Source: Streptomyces altiplanensis
GTDB taxonomy: Bacteria > Actinomycetota > Actinomycetes > Streptomycetales > Streptomycetaceae
Length of the DNA stretch: 49,742 nucleotides
Assembly (NCBI GenBank): GCA_003719395.1
Contig: RHMC01000038.1
Location: 1 to 49,742 of the forward strand
Direction of reading: 5' to 3'
The notes under the pieces were generated by a model. The model was not told the DNA's origin and searched no databases. It saw only the letters and a list, made by a program, of their open reading frames with translations. Positions 18,590 through 28,587 of the stretch are shown here, in pieces. Position numbers and translations under genes: made by a program. Every line of letters begins with the position of its first letter. The first letter of the stretch is position 1.

Positions 18590-20281
18590 TTAGTAGCGGT
18601 CGCTGTCGGCGGGACTGCCGTCGGATGCGTCATCGGCAAGGCCCCAGCCTTGCCGGAAGGCACCCAGTAGTCCCGGAGTGGGCTCCGCTTCCTGCTCGTC
18701 CCCCGTCGTGCGATTCTTGGGCGTGTCCCGGAGCTCCGGAACCAGGTTTTCCTGTGCCCGGCGCTTGGGCAGCTGAGGCCGCCGGTGCTCGGCGCCGGCA
18801 TCCGGGGAGCGCATGTCATTCCTCGGTGTCACTGGCTCGGCAGCCCGGTAGTGCTGCGGCGGTGTGGGCGGCCGGTCCCACGCAGCGGCCTCCGGCTGCG
18901 GCTGCGAGGTCGCTTGCTGAGCGGCCGCAGTCCGGGGTGCCGGCGGGGCCTGGACGGAAGGGCTCTGTACCGGCGCCGCGGGGGCGTGCCGGGGCGTCTC
19001 GGTTCCCTGCTGCGGCGCGGCGACGGACTCCTCGCCCAGCAAGCGGTGCGGAAGCACCAGGACTGCCTGCACTCCGCCGTAGATGTTGGTTTGCAGTGTG
19101 ACCGGGATGCTGTGCCGACGGGCCAGCGCGGAAACCACGAAAAGACCGATACGGCCGTCGGCGAGCAGCTTGCCGACGTCGATGTGGTCGGGGTCGGCAA
19201 GCAGCTCATTGAGCCGGGCCTGGTCCTCGACGGGAATGCCCAGACCGCGATCCTCGACCTCCACGGCCAGGCCGGCCGTGACGATGCGGGAGCGCAGCAG
19301 CACCTGGGTGTGGGGGTCGGAGAACACGGTGGCGTTCTCGATCAGTTCGGCCAGCAAGTGAACGACGTCGGCGACGGCGTGGCCTTGCAGCGTCCCCTCG
19401 ATCGGCGGCACGAGCTTCACCCGGGAGTACTGCTCCACCTCGGCGATGGCCGAACGCAGCACTTCGTTCAGCGCCACCGGGCGGGTCCACTGCCGGCGGG
19501 AGACGGTGCCGCCGAGCACCGCGACGTTCTCCGCGTGCCGGCGGGTGCGGGTCGCCAAGTGGTCCACGAAGAAGATGCGCTTGAGGAGTTCGGGGTCTTC
19601 GACCTCACGCTCGAGATCGTCGAGTTCTTTGATCTGGCGGTGCACGAGGGACTGCAGCCGCCGCGCAAGGTTGACGAAGACCTCGACCTTCGCCCGGTTT
19701 CCCTCCGGGGCCGGCCGGGGAGGCTGGACGGTGGGCGCGACAGGACGGGCCGCCTGTACGAGGGCCGCCCCGGCCTGCCACTGGCCGAGCTGGATCGCGT
19801 ACTCGAGACGGGCGAGCGCGTCGCCTTCGGCCGGGGCCTCATGGGCGAACGGAGGCAGCTCGAGCCGCTCGCCGTTCTTCAGCCGACGCAGCAGGGCCTG
19901 CAGGTGCAACTCACCGGCGGCGGCGGTGCGGTACAGCCGCGCGTACCGCTGCGACCGTGCCTGGGCCTCGGAACGGGACGCGACCACGGCGCCGGCCAGG
20001 AAACCGCCGCCGAGAACAGTGGCGGTAGCGAGAACGGCCCAAGTGGTGGCGTCGGCAGCGCCCTCCTGAGAGAGTAGGACGAATACGACGGTGGCAGCCG
20101 ATACCACCGCCATGCCTGCCACGGGGACGACGGCGAGCCGCATCAGGACGGAGCGCGAGCGGGAGTCCGGGGCAGACTCCTGGGCCGACGTTCTGCCGTG
20201 CCTCTTCCGTCCCCGCGTCGAGGGCGCGGAGATGGGCCGACTGGGTTCCGGGCGCGCTGAATAAGTTGGGGGTTCAGACAT
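18590..20281 (-). CDS. cvnA: CvnA-type membrane sensor protein with histidine-kinase-like ATPase domain
   Basis: About 563 aa from ATG 20281 (GAGAGGA upstream). An Arg/Ser-rich N-terminus is followed by two closely spaced membrane helices (about 45-70 and 80-100), so there is almost no extracellular domain. A cytosolic helical dimer region contains FVDHLATRTRRHAENVAVL. A HATPase_c domain follows with N-box LLAELIENATVFSDP, G1 VEDRGLGIP and G2 GRIGLFVVSALARRHS. The C-terminal 150 residues are Pro/Ala/Gln-rich and disordered, with basic RRPQLPKRRAQENLVPELR near the end. CvnA proteins sense a signal at the membrane and pair with CvnB-D; kinase activity is not established for most. It heads an operon cvnA-cvnB-cvnC-cvnD-GAF. 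Confidence 0.92.
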   Translation of the reverse strand: MSEPPTYSARPEPSRPISAPSTRGRKRHGRTSAQESAPDSRSRSVLMRLAVVPVAGMAVVSAATVVFVLLSQEGAADATTWAVLATATVLGGGFLAGAVVASRSEAQARSQRYARLYRTAAAGELHLQALLRRLKNGERLELPPFAHEAPAEGDALARLEYAIQLGQWQAGAALVQAARPVAPTVQPPRPAPEGNRAKVEVFVNLARRLQSLVHRQIKELDDLEREVEDPELLKRIFFVDHLATRTRRHAENVAVLGGTVSRRQWTRPVALNEVLRSAIAEVEQYSRVKLVPPIEGTLQGHAVADVVHLLAELIENATVFSDPHTQVLLRSRIVTAGLAVEVEDRGLGIPVEDQARLNELLADPDHIDVGKLLADGRIGLFVVSALARRHSIPVTLQTNIYGGVQAVLVLPHRLLGEESVAAPQQGTETPRHAPAAPVQSPSVQAPPAPRTAAAQQATSQPQPEAAAWDRPPTPPQHYRAAEPVTPRNDMRSPDAGAEHRRPQLPKRRAQENLVPELRDTPKNRTTGDEQEAEPTPGLLGAFRQGWGLADDASDGSPADSDRY

Positions 20282-20979
20282 CGGAGTCCTCTCGATCGGC
20301 CTCGGAACAGGGGGGAAGCACCGCAGGCCGACCGTCAACACGGGGGAACCATCGGACAGTTAATAGCATCGGTACCCTACGACACCCTCATCCAGGTGGC
20401 GTAATCACTCCGGGGCCCCCGTCCGCCTCAAAACGCACGTTCGAAAACAGGCCTCAACTGGCCGTTCCTGGTCGCCACCTTGAGCAGTCGGGCTTCTTCT
20501 CGCTGTCGTGACGGTTGGTCATGACCCAGTGGCAACACCGGACATGCATGTGTCGCCAGCAGTAGTGCATGAGTTCCGCTGATCAACAATGAGAGTAAGG
20601 GGTGTGGCCGACAGCGCAGAGACACACCCCCCTCGCTGCGACGCGCCCGTACCGCACTGACCGTCGCGGGTGTCACTGCGGCGGTCGGAGCCGGCGCCCT
20701 CCCGCACGAGTGGACCGGCGAGTGGACCGGGCAACACCCAGAGCCCTGGGGCATCGCCCTTCTGGACGCGGTGGTGTCAGTGCCTCCCGTGAATTGCCGT
20801 CAAAGTGTCACGCTCGCATCAGGTGTCAGGTGTCAGGTGCGTTGCGCCGACGGGGGAGCGCGTCCCCCTTGCCGAGCCCCGTCGGGAACGCTCCGGGAGG
20901 GCTCGGAGCAGGACGGTACGTGTGCTGATGTCCTGGTCGCGCCGGCCCCGCCACTCGCGGGCCGCCCGTTCTCCCGTGG
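20282..20979. other. Intergenic region with a possible broken exported-protein ORF
   Basis: The cvnA promoter should lie near 20340-20420, in a locally AT-richer patch. From ATG 20589 on the plus strand, with one C missing in the six-C run near 20630, a signal-peptide-like protein could be read: basic SLRRART, then LTVAGVTAAVGAGALPHEW. It soon loses coding character. The rest is featureless apart from a short tandem repeat at 20819-20839. Confidence 0.3.
20819..20839 (+). repeat. Three tandem TCAGGTG heptamers
   Basis: Three perfect head-to-tail copies of TCAGGTG. They lie about 200 bp downstream of the secDF stop, on the distal side of the secDF terminator. Function is unknown; replication slippage is a sufficient explanation. 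Confidence 0.85.
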
Positions 20980-21024
20980 GGCCTCGCTCCCGGCGGGGCA
21001 TGGTGCCCGGCCGGGAGCGAGGCC
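20980..21024 (-). terminator. Strong hairpin terminator of secDF
   Basis: Perfect 14-bp arms GGCCTCGCTCCCGG (20980-20993) and CCGGGAGCGAGGCC (21011-21024) around a 17-nt loop that can itself fold (GGGGCA/TGCCC). It lies just beyond the minus-strand secDF stop at 21047. Confidence 0.8.
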
Positions 21025-21046
21025 GCTTCCGCGCTCTTGCCGCCGG

Positions 21047-23285
<2,239 letters not shown>

Positions 23286-23360
23286 GGTGCGCGTCAAGAG
23301 TGCCTCCAGCAGGCATACCGCAGCCGCCACGGGCGGTGCGGAAGAAGACAAGGGGGAATG

Positions 23361-23771
23361 TCAGGTGCCTGCGGGAGGCGGCGGCGCCCGCCCGGTGTGA
23401 CGCGTGGTGTGCTCAGGAGGTGCCGTCTCCGGCACGGGCTGCAGCGGTGCGCCCGGCTCGGGCCGCGGCGGCACGGGGCACGAGGGGAGGGGTGCGCTGC
23501 CGGGCGGCGGAGCGTGCCGCTCGCCCGGGGTGTCCCGGCATACCCGTGCAGGCGTGCCGCAGAGGACGGTGGCGCACGGATCGTCGGCGTGCGTGCCGCC
23601 GCCGTCCGCGGCCGCAGCCGCCCGCGGGGCCGGTGTGCTCTGTGACGGTGACGCAGAGGTGCCGAGAGCGGTGAGGAGCCCGGCGAGAGCGAGCAGTACG
23701 GTCAGCAGCCTGAGTACGGCTGCCTGGTGCGGACGGCCGCTGCGAGGGGCGGCGCGGCGGAGCTGGGCCAT
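23361..23771 (-). CDS. Small exported Pro-rich protein
   Basis: 136 aa, ATG 23771 behind an excellent GAGGAGGAGG. The N-terminus is basic (MAQLRRAAPRSGRPHQ), followed by a hydrophobic helix LRLLTVLLALAGLLTALG and a small-residue region suitable for signal peptidase or for an N-terminal anchor. The mature part is Pro/Ala-rich and has four cysteines (DDPCATVLCG, RVCRDT, LPSCPV), which could form two disulfides outside the cell. No family is recognised. It lies 75 bp upstream of secDF on the same strand and 80 bp downstream of the response regulator, so cotranscription is likely. Confidence 0.6.
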   Translation of the reverse strand: MAQLRRAAPRSGRPHQAAVLRLLTVLLALAGLLTALGTSASPSQSTPAPRAAAAADGGGTHADDPCATVLCGTPARVCRDTPGERHAPPPGSAPLPSCPVPPRPEPGAPLQPVPETAPPEHTTRHTGRAPPPPAGT

Positions 23772-23854
23772 GCGCGCCTCCTCCTCGGCGGCTCGGGTCG
23801 CTCACGGCCCGGCGCGGGGCGTGAGCGGCTGTTCTTCGGTCGGTGCGGGCAGGG

Positions 23855-24517
23855 TCAGGGTTCGATCAGGCCGGCCCGGATGGCGTAGCGGGTCAGTGCC
23901 AGGCGGTCGCGCAGACCGAGCTTGTGCAGCAGGTTCGCCCGGTGACGCTGGACGGTTTTGACGCTGATGAACAGCGTTTCGGCGATCTCCTTGGAGGAGT
24001 GGCCCTCAGCGACGAGCTTGAGGATCTCTTCCTCGCGGGCGGTGAGGATCCGGTCCGGGACCTCCTCGCCGCCCCGGGCCCGGTCGAGGTAGTTGCGGAT
24101 GAGGGCGGTGACGGCGCCCGGATAGAGGAACGACTCGCCGCGCATCGCTGCCCGGCACGCGTCGACCAGGTCGCGGTCGGCGACGGACTTCAGGACGTAT
24201 CCGCAGGCTCCGGCCTTGAGCGCCTCGAAGAAGTACTGCTCGTTGTCGTACATCGTCAGCATGAGGATGCGCAGGTCGGGTCGGAGCGCGGACAGCTCCC
24301 GTGCGGCCTGCAGCCCCGTCATGCGCGGCATGGCGACGTCCAGGACGGCCAGGTCGACGGTGTGGGCGCGTGCCATGGCGATGGCCTCCGCGCCGTCGCC
24401 CGCCTCGGCGACGACCTCGAGGTCGGGTTCGCCGTCGAGGATGAGCCGCACGCCGCGGCGGACCAGGGCGTGGTCGTCGGCCAGCAGGATCCGGATCGGA
24501 GCTTCCTTGTCAGGCAT
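23855..24517 (-). CDS. NarL/LuxR-type two-component response regulator
   Basis: 220 aa. Receiver domain with acidic pair Asp14/Asp15 (LLADDHALVRRG), phosphoacceptor Asp60 in DLAVLDVAMPRMTG, the switch Thr/Ser region LMLTMYDNEQYF and Lys109 in VLKSVADRDLV. The C-terminal LuxR helix-turn-helix (about 155-215) has LTAREEEILKLVAEGHSSK and the recognition helix ISVKTVQRHRANLLHKLG. Its start overlaps the sensor kinase gene by 8 nt, which makes the pair translationally coupled. It probably controls the adjacent exported protein and secDF genes, which follow on the same strand; that is inference from order. Confidence 0.93.
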   Translation of the reverse strand: MPDKEAPIRILLADDHALVRRGVRLILDGEPDLEVVAEAGDGAEAIAMARAHTVDLAVLDVAMPRMTGLQAARELSALRPDLRILMLTMYDNEQYFFEALKAGACGYVLKSVADRDLVDACRAAMRGESFLYPGAVTALIRNYLDRARGGEEVPDRILTAREEEILKLVAEGHSSKEIAETLFISVKTVQRHRANLLHKLGLRDRLALTRYAIRAGLIEP

Positions 24518-25475
24518 GGTCTGCGTCCTTCATTGCGGCGGCGGGTACGGACAGGGACACACGCGTGCCCTTCCCGGCGCCCGAAGCGATGTCGAGTGTG
24601 GCGCCGACGAGCAGGGCGCGTTCGCGCATCCCACGAATCCCGGCGCCTTCCCGGAAGATCCCGCTTCCATGACCGTCGTCACTGATGCTCAACACCACCG
24701 AGGCGGCGCTTCGTCGCAGGCTCAGCTCGACCCGTTCCGCCTCGGCGTGGCGGGCGACGTTGGTCAGCCCCTCTTGCGCGACCCGGTAGAGCACCAGTTC
24801 CGCCTGCGGGTCCAGTGACGGCAGGGGCGAGTCGAAGTGACGTGTGACCCTCAGACCGGTGTGGGTCGCGAAATCGGTGGTCAGAGCTGTCAGCGCACTG
24901 ATCAGGCCGAGGTCCTCCAGGACGCCGGGGCGCAGTCTGCGCGCGAGCCGGCGCACTTCGTCCAGACTCTCGCGCGTGATCTCCTGTGCCTGCTGCAGTT
25001 CAGGGCGCAGCGAGTCGGGGGCCCGGTTCGCCGCTCGCTTCAAGCCGAGCAGGACGGCGGTCATGCTCTGCCCGACCTCGTCGTGCAACTCCTGGGCGAT
25101 GCGGCGCCGTTCGGCTTCCTGGGCGGACAGGGCACGGGCACTGCTCAAGGCGCGTTCGGCTTCCAACCGGTCCAGCATGGCGTTGAAGGTGCGGATCAAC
25201 TCGGCCACCCCGCCGTGCCCGGCCACCGGCAACCGCTGCCCCGGGCGCAGCAGATCCACCCTGGTCATCAGCCGGGTGAGCCGGTCCAGCGGGGTCAGCC
25301 CGATCCGCAGCAGGGCGGCGTTGGCGACCAGCATGACGGCCAGGCCGCCGACCAGGATCACGGCCTCGGTGAGCAGCACCGGCACCGAGACGGTCACCGG
25401 TGCCCACAGCAGCAGCGCCGTGGCCGCGCCCAGGACAAGGGCATTGAGTCCGAAAATCCGCCAGAACAGGGACAC
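24510..25475 (-). CDS. NarL-family sensor histidine kinase (HisKA_3)
   Basis: About 321 aa from GTG 25475, with AAGGAGG 11 nt upstream (an upstream GTG at 25514 would include that RBS in the coding region). Two membrane helices (FWRIFGLNALVLGAATALLLW and VLLTEAVILVGGLAVMLV) are separated by only a few residues, so the input is probably intramembrane or through a partner. HAMP region about 65-115. HisKA_3 with the phosphoacceptor His in AQELHDEVGQSM. HATPase_c with VAQEGLTNVARHAEA, SISDDGHGSG and GIRGMRERALLVG. The short extracellular loop is typical of intramembrane-sensing kinases that answer cell-envelope stress; pairing with SecDF fits, but is not shown. Confidence 0.9.
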   Translation of the reverse strand: MSLFWRIFGLNALVLGAATALLLWAPVTVSVPVLLTEAVILVGGLAVMLVANAALLRIGLTPLDRLTRLMTRVDLLRPGQRLPVAGHGGVAELIRTFNAMLDRLEAERALSSARALSAQEAERRRIAQELHDEVGQSMTAVLLGLKRAANRAPDSLRPELQQAQEITRESLDEVRRLARRLRPGVLEDLGLISALTALTTDFATHTGLRVTRHFDSPLPSLDPQAELVLYRVAQEGLTNVARHAEAERVELSLRRSAASVVLSISDDGHGSGIFREGAGIRGMRERALLVGATLDIASGAGKGTRVSLSVPAAAMKDADHA

Positions 25476-25867
25476 AGCGGGTTGAGCCTCCTTGATTCGC
25501 ACTGTCCCCACCACTATCGGCTACGGCCGGACAGAGCCCGCGCCGGGCGACCGGCTCGTGGCAGGCGGCCTCATGCCGCCCTTGACGACCAGCCTGCCCG
25601 CAGCCCGGGGCCCGGGTCGAGGGGATGGTCCAGCCATCTACGCCCTGCGCCGGACGCGCTGCCCCCGGCCGCATACATCCTCAAGCCCCCCGCAAATGGG
25701 TACCGCGGCCGATGGCCTTCCGCGGGCGGGCCGACCAGGGTGGGGGCCAAGAACCCCGGAGCCGGCTCGTCGCCATGGCCGCGCAGGCGTGGCACGCGCC
25801 GCCGACGGTCTGCCCGACGAGGAGATCGCCCCGCGGACACCACCGCCGTCGACAAGGACTGGACCCC
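25476..25867. other. Divergent promoter region, no gene seen
   Basis: About 390 bp between the divergent kinase and DksA genes. No coding frame is supported. A GGGTAC at 25698-25703 resembles the -10 of SigB-type promoters but lacks a GNNT at the right distance. Confidence 0.4.
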
Positions 25868-26194
25868 ATGCCGCTCGATACCGCCCGACCCGAATCCCGC
25901 CCGGAACGCCTCGCCGCCCACGAGGCCCGCCAGCGACTTGAGTACGAGCGCGACTCGCGGCTCGTACAGCTCAAGGCGATCGAAGAGGCCGGACAGGAGG
26001 CGGACGACCACCCCATGGCCGTGCAGAAGGATTCCCTGCAGCGCGTACTGAAAGACATCGACGCCGCCTTCGGCCGCGTCGACGACGGCACCTACGGAAC
26101 CTGTCAGGACTGCGCCCAGCCCATCCCGGTCGAACGGCTGGAGATCCTGCCGTACGCGCGCTGCTGCGTCGGGTGCCAGCGCCGCTCCGCCTGA
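25868..26194 (+). CDS. DksA/TraR-type zinc-finger protein
   Basis: 108 aa from ATG 25868. An N-terminal coiled-coil-forming helix (RLAAHEARQRLEYERDSRL through EADDHPMAVQKDSL) is followed by a short acidic turn and the C4 zinc finger TCQDCAQPIP / CCVGCQ. DksA/TraR proteins enter the RNA polymerase secondary channel or bind beside it and modulate initiation. The usual DxxDxA tip motif of E. coli DksA is not evident; the tip is VLKDIDAAFGRVDDG, which is the TraR-like VxxALxRIDxGxYGxC part. The gene lies 61 bp before a second DksA-like gene and probably forms an operon with it and the actin-like gene. Confidence 0.87.
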   Translation: MPLDTARPESRPERLAAHEARQRLEYERDSRLVQLKAIEEAGQEADDHPMAVQKDSLQRVLKDIDAAFGRVDDGTYGTCQDCAQPIPVERLEILPYARCCVGCQRRSA

Positions 26195-26255
26195 CAACAG
26201 CCGTCAGCGGCAAGTGGATCGCTCCCGTGTTCCGCTCCTGTGGAGGCGTGAAGAA

Positions 26256-26627
26256 GTGAAGAACCAGGTCATCGGCGTCGACAGTGCGGGCTTCCGCCCC
26301 GCCGACCTCGCCGCGTTGCGCGAGAGCCTGCAGGAGCAGCGACTCTTCCGCCAGGAGCAGCTGCAGCAGATCGGAGCAGCCGCGCAGACGCGTACGGACC
26401 AGGTACGAGGGCAGCAGGCCCCCGCGCAGATCGAAGTCCACATCAAACTCGCCGCCTCCGCCCGCATGGTCCTGGCCGATGTGGAAGCCGCATTGGAGCG
26501 AATGGGCCGGGGCCAGTACGGCAGGTGCCACCTGTGCACGCAGCCCATCGCTCTGGACCGTCTGAAGATCGTGCCGCAAGCCCGCTACTGCGCCCGCTGC
26601 CAGCAGGTCAAAGAGGCAGGACGGTGA
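26256..26627 (+). CDS. Second DksA/TraR-type zinc-finger protein
   Basis: 123 aa from GTG 26256 with GGAGG at 26242-26246. N-terminal helices FRPADLAALRESLQEQRLF and a long coil LQQIGAAAQTRTDQV, then a TraR-like segment VLADVEAALERMGRGQYG, then a C4 zinc finger CHLCTQPI / CARCQQ. The two DksA-like proteins share the finger and the LxRL(K/E)IxPxAR stretch but differ in their N-terminal halves, which suggests an old duplication with different partners. The stop overlaps the GTG start of the actin-like gene (GTGA), so translation is coupled. Confidence 0.87.
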   Translation: MKNQVIGVDSAGFRPADLAALRESLQEQRLFRQEQLQQIGAAAQTRTDQVRGQQAPAQIEVHIKLAASARMVLADVEAALERMGRGQYGRCHLCTQPIALDRLKIVPQARYCARCQQVKEAGR

Positions 26628-27452
26628 CCGGCATGAGCCCCGGTTTCACGTCCACCCGCCACTTCCCGACGACAACCCGGCCGGTGTGCCGGCTGTGCCC
26701 GGGCATCGCACTCGACCTGGGCAGCGCCCGTACCAGGGCCTGGATGCGGGGCCGCGGGATCATCCTCGACACACCCACCGTGACCTTTCCGGGCACCGAC
26801 GCCTCCTCCCCCATCCAGCGCGGCACCATCGTCGACCCCGAGGGCGCCGCCCGGATGCTGGAACGCCTCCTGGCCCGCCACATCCCCGCCACCGGCCGCC
26901 CTCTGATCGTCCTGACCACACCCGTCCTGGGCGGCGTCGCCTACCGCAAGGCAGGCGCGGACGGCGCTGGACGTACTCCGGCCACGCACCATCCTGACCA
27001 TCCCCAGCGCCCCGGCCGTGGCACTGGGCGCCGGCAAAGACATGACCCGTCCCCTGCTCGTCGTGGACATCGGCGCCCACCTCACCGAGGTCTTCCTCCT
27101 CGACGACGGCGCCGTCGCCGACGCCCACAGCATCGCTCTGGGCACCGACGACCTCGACCGCACGACCACCCACCGCGATGTCACCGAAGCGGTGACCGCG
27201 AAGGTCACCGACATGCTCAGACGGGACCACACCTCCCAGACGCTCGACGCCCTCCACAACGGAGTCCTCCTGGCCGGCGGTGGCGCCCTGCGCCCCGAAT
27301 TCGCCCACCAGCTCACCGGAGAACTCCGCGTGCCCGTGCGGCCGGTTCCCGGGCCCCACAACGCCGCCCTGCGCGGCGCGGCGAAAATCCTCGAATCAGC
27401 CCACGGTCACCCTTCCGTCACGGGCCCGGTCGATCACCCGCCGAAGAAGTAG
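26624..27452 (+). CDS. MreB-like actin homologue (short form), one frameshift
   Basis: Nominally 275 aa from GTG 26624 (ATG 26633 is the alternative). A Cys-containing N-terminus leads to phosphate-1 motif GIALDLGSARTRAWMRG and TVTFPGTDAS. After one extra G near 26960 the frame continues with RTILTIPSAPAVALGAG, phosphate-2 motif LLVVDIGAHLTEVFLL, and adenosine motif NGVLLAGGGALRPEFA. The span of 829 nt is one more than a multiple of three, as expected for a single inserted base. MreB is about 340 aa; this protein is shorter and seems to lack much of subdomains IB/IIB, so it may not polymerise like MreB. From memory, S. coelicolor has a third such MreB-like gene (SCO6166) next to DksA-like genes, a two-component pair and secDF, the same order as here. 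Confidence 0.78.
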
Positions 27453-27495
27453 CCCACGCCGGCGGCCGCCCCTCCGGTGGTTCGTGTCGGGGGAG

Positions 27496-27921
27496 TCAAC
27501 CGCCGGCGGACAGGGACGTGGGCTTGCGCAGCAGCCACTGCCCGAACGTCCGACGCGGGGGCCGCACCACGACGCGGCCATATTGCTTCTCACCGACCAG
27601 CTCCACGCGCAGCGTGACCGGCGTACCGGGAACCGGAGACTGACGGATCCTGATCCTGCTGTGTTCCAGTCTCAGGGCGTCGGCATCGACCACGACGCCC
27701 GGCCCGGTGACCAGCGTCAGGGTGTTGCCGCATATGGCCACGTCGATCCGCAGGGTGTCCTGCGTCATCACTGCCTGCGTGAAGTCGAGCGTCACCTCGC
27801 ACCACTCCACTGCAAGTTCCAGCCTCCGCGGCACCACCCAGCGCCCCACCCGTTCGACCGCACTGAACCGCTGCTCGATCCGGAGCACATCCTTGACCTC
27901 CGGTACGGTCACGCCGGCCAT
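27496..27921 (-). CDS. LiaF-like C-terminal domain protein (hypothetical)
   Basis: 141 aa, start ATG 27921, overlapping the end of the DUF1707 gene by 13 nt. Strand-rich sequence: VLRIEQRFSAVERVGRWVV, LELAVEWCEVTLDFTQAVM, LRIDVAICGNTLTLVTGPG and LEHSRIRIRQSP, the repeating pattern of the right-handed beta structure at the C-terminus of LiaF/DUF2154-type proteins. The C-terminal part VVVRPPRRTFGQWLLRK is basic. No membrane helix is present, unlike LiaF. In other actinobacteria DUF1707 and such a domain are often one polypeptide; here they are separate coupled genes. The role is probably in envelope sensing, by analogy. Confidence 0.6.
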   Translation of the reverse strand: MAGVTVPEVKDVLRIEQRFSAVERVGRWVVPRRLELAVEWCEVTLDFTQAVMTQDTLRIDVAICGNTLTLVTGPGVVVDADALRLEHSRIRIRQSPVPGTPVTLRVELVGEKQYGRVVVRPPRRTFGQWLLRKPTSLSAGG

Positions 27922-28148
27922 GGCGACACGGGCGGCAGGTCGGCGGTGAGCACGCTCAGCTCGCCGACGGTACGCGCCGACAGGGCAGCCTCCAGGCGCT
28001 CGTCCAACTCGGCCGCGGTCAGCCGGCCGTCCCCCGCCGCGATACGCAGCACGTCCACCACCCGGTCCCGGTCCGCATGAGAGGCCCGCAGCCCGGGCGA
28101 CGAGCCTGGCCCGGAGCGCTTTCCCACGGGCGAGATCTCCCCCGACAT
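27909..28148 (-). CDS. DUF1707 (SHOCT-like) domain protein
   Basis: 79 aa from ATG 28148 with AGGAG six bases upstream. Residues about 22-75 are a textbook DUF1707 domain: LRASHADRDRVVDVLRIAA, GDGRLTAAELDERLEAAL, ARTVGELSVLTADLP. This short helical domain is usually N-terminal in actinobacterial membrane proteins, but here it ends right after the domain and couples by overlap to the following LiaF-like gene. A perfect palindrome TATCGCGATA lies about 70 bp upstream of the start. Confidence 0.85.
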   Translation of the reverse strand: MSGEISPVGKRSGPGSSPGLRASHADRDRVVDVLRIAAGDGRLTAAELDERLEAALSARTVGELSVLTADLPPVSPWPA

Positions 28149-28218
28149 GCTTGTCTCCTGGTCCTGTCGAAGGTCTTCGCGCGATGCAGCCGACGGCGCG
28201 ATCGGAGGACCGACGCTA

Positions 28219-28228
28219 TATCGCGATA
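28219..28228 (-). promoter_or_regulatory. TATCGCGATA palindrome upstream of the DUF1707 operon
   Basis: Perfect 10-bp palindrome within TATATCGCGATACG, about 70 bp before the DUF1707 start. Motifs of this type (TATCGCGATA, ATATCGCGATAT) are, from memory, operators for PadR-like regulators in actinobacteria. No regulator gene is adjacent. Confidence 0.4.
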
Positions 28229-28587
28229 CGGGTCCCGGCCAGGCCCGATCAAGAAAAGGAGAGGGGATCGCCGGTATTGCTCCGCAACCGTCGCCCGGGT
28301 GCGAATGACACGTCGGCAGGGGCGGGGCCGACGCGTTTACGGCGTTTTTGATGGCCGGGAAAAACGCGTGGACCGTCCGGACGCCGTCGCGGGACACTGC
28401 GATTCCTGGTCTCCGCACTCGCGCAGACACGTCGCCGCGAGCCGCGCGGGGGCTCCGCCGTTGTGCCCGGCCTGTCGGAAGACGATCCGACCGAGGGCAT
28501 CCGACCGAACCGAATCGCTCCGCGGCCAGTACCGCAACACCGCCTCCCCGCAGACGCGTGGAGCGGGCTCGCCGCACGACGCAGAAG

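Noticed and set aside
18785..20077. 430-residue plus-strand frame opposite cvnA
   Set aside because: Antisense shadow; the cvnA protein on the minus strand is fully conserved.
25698..25703. Possible SigB-type promoter before the dksA genes
   Set aside because: GGGTAC is present, but no GNNT lies 14-16 bp upstream; the match is expected by chance.
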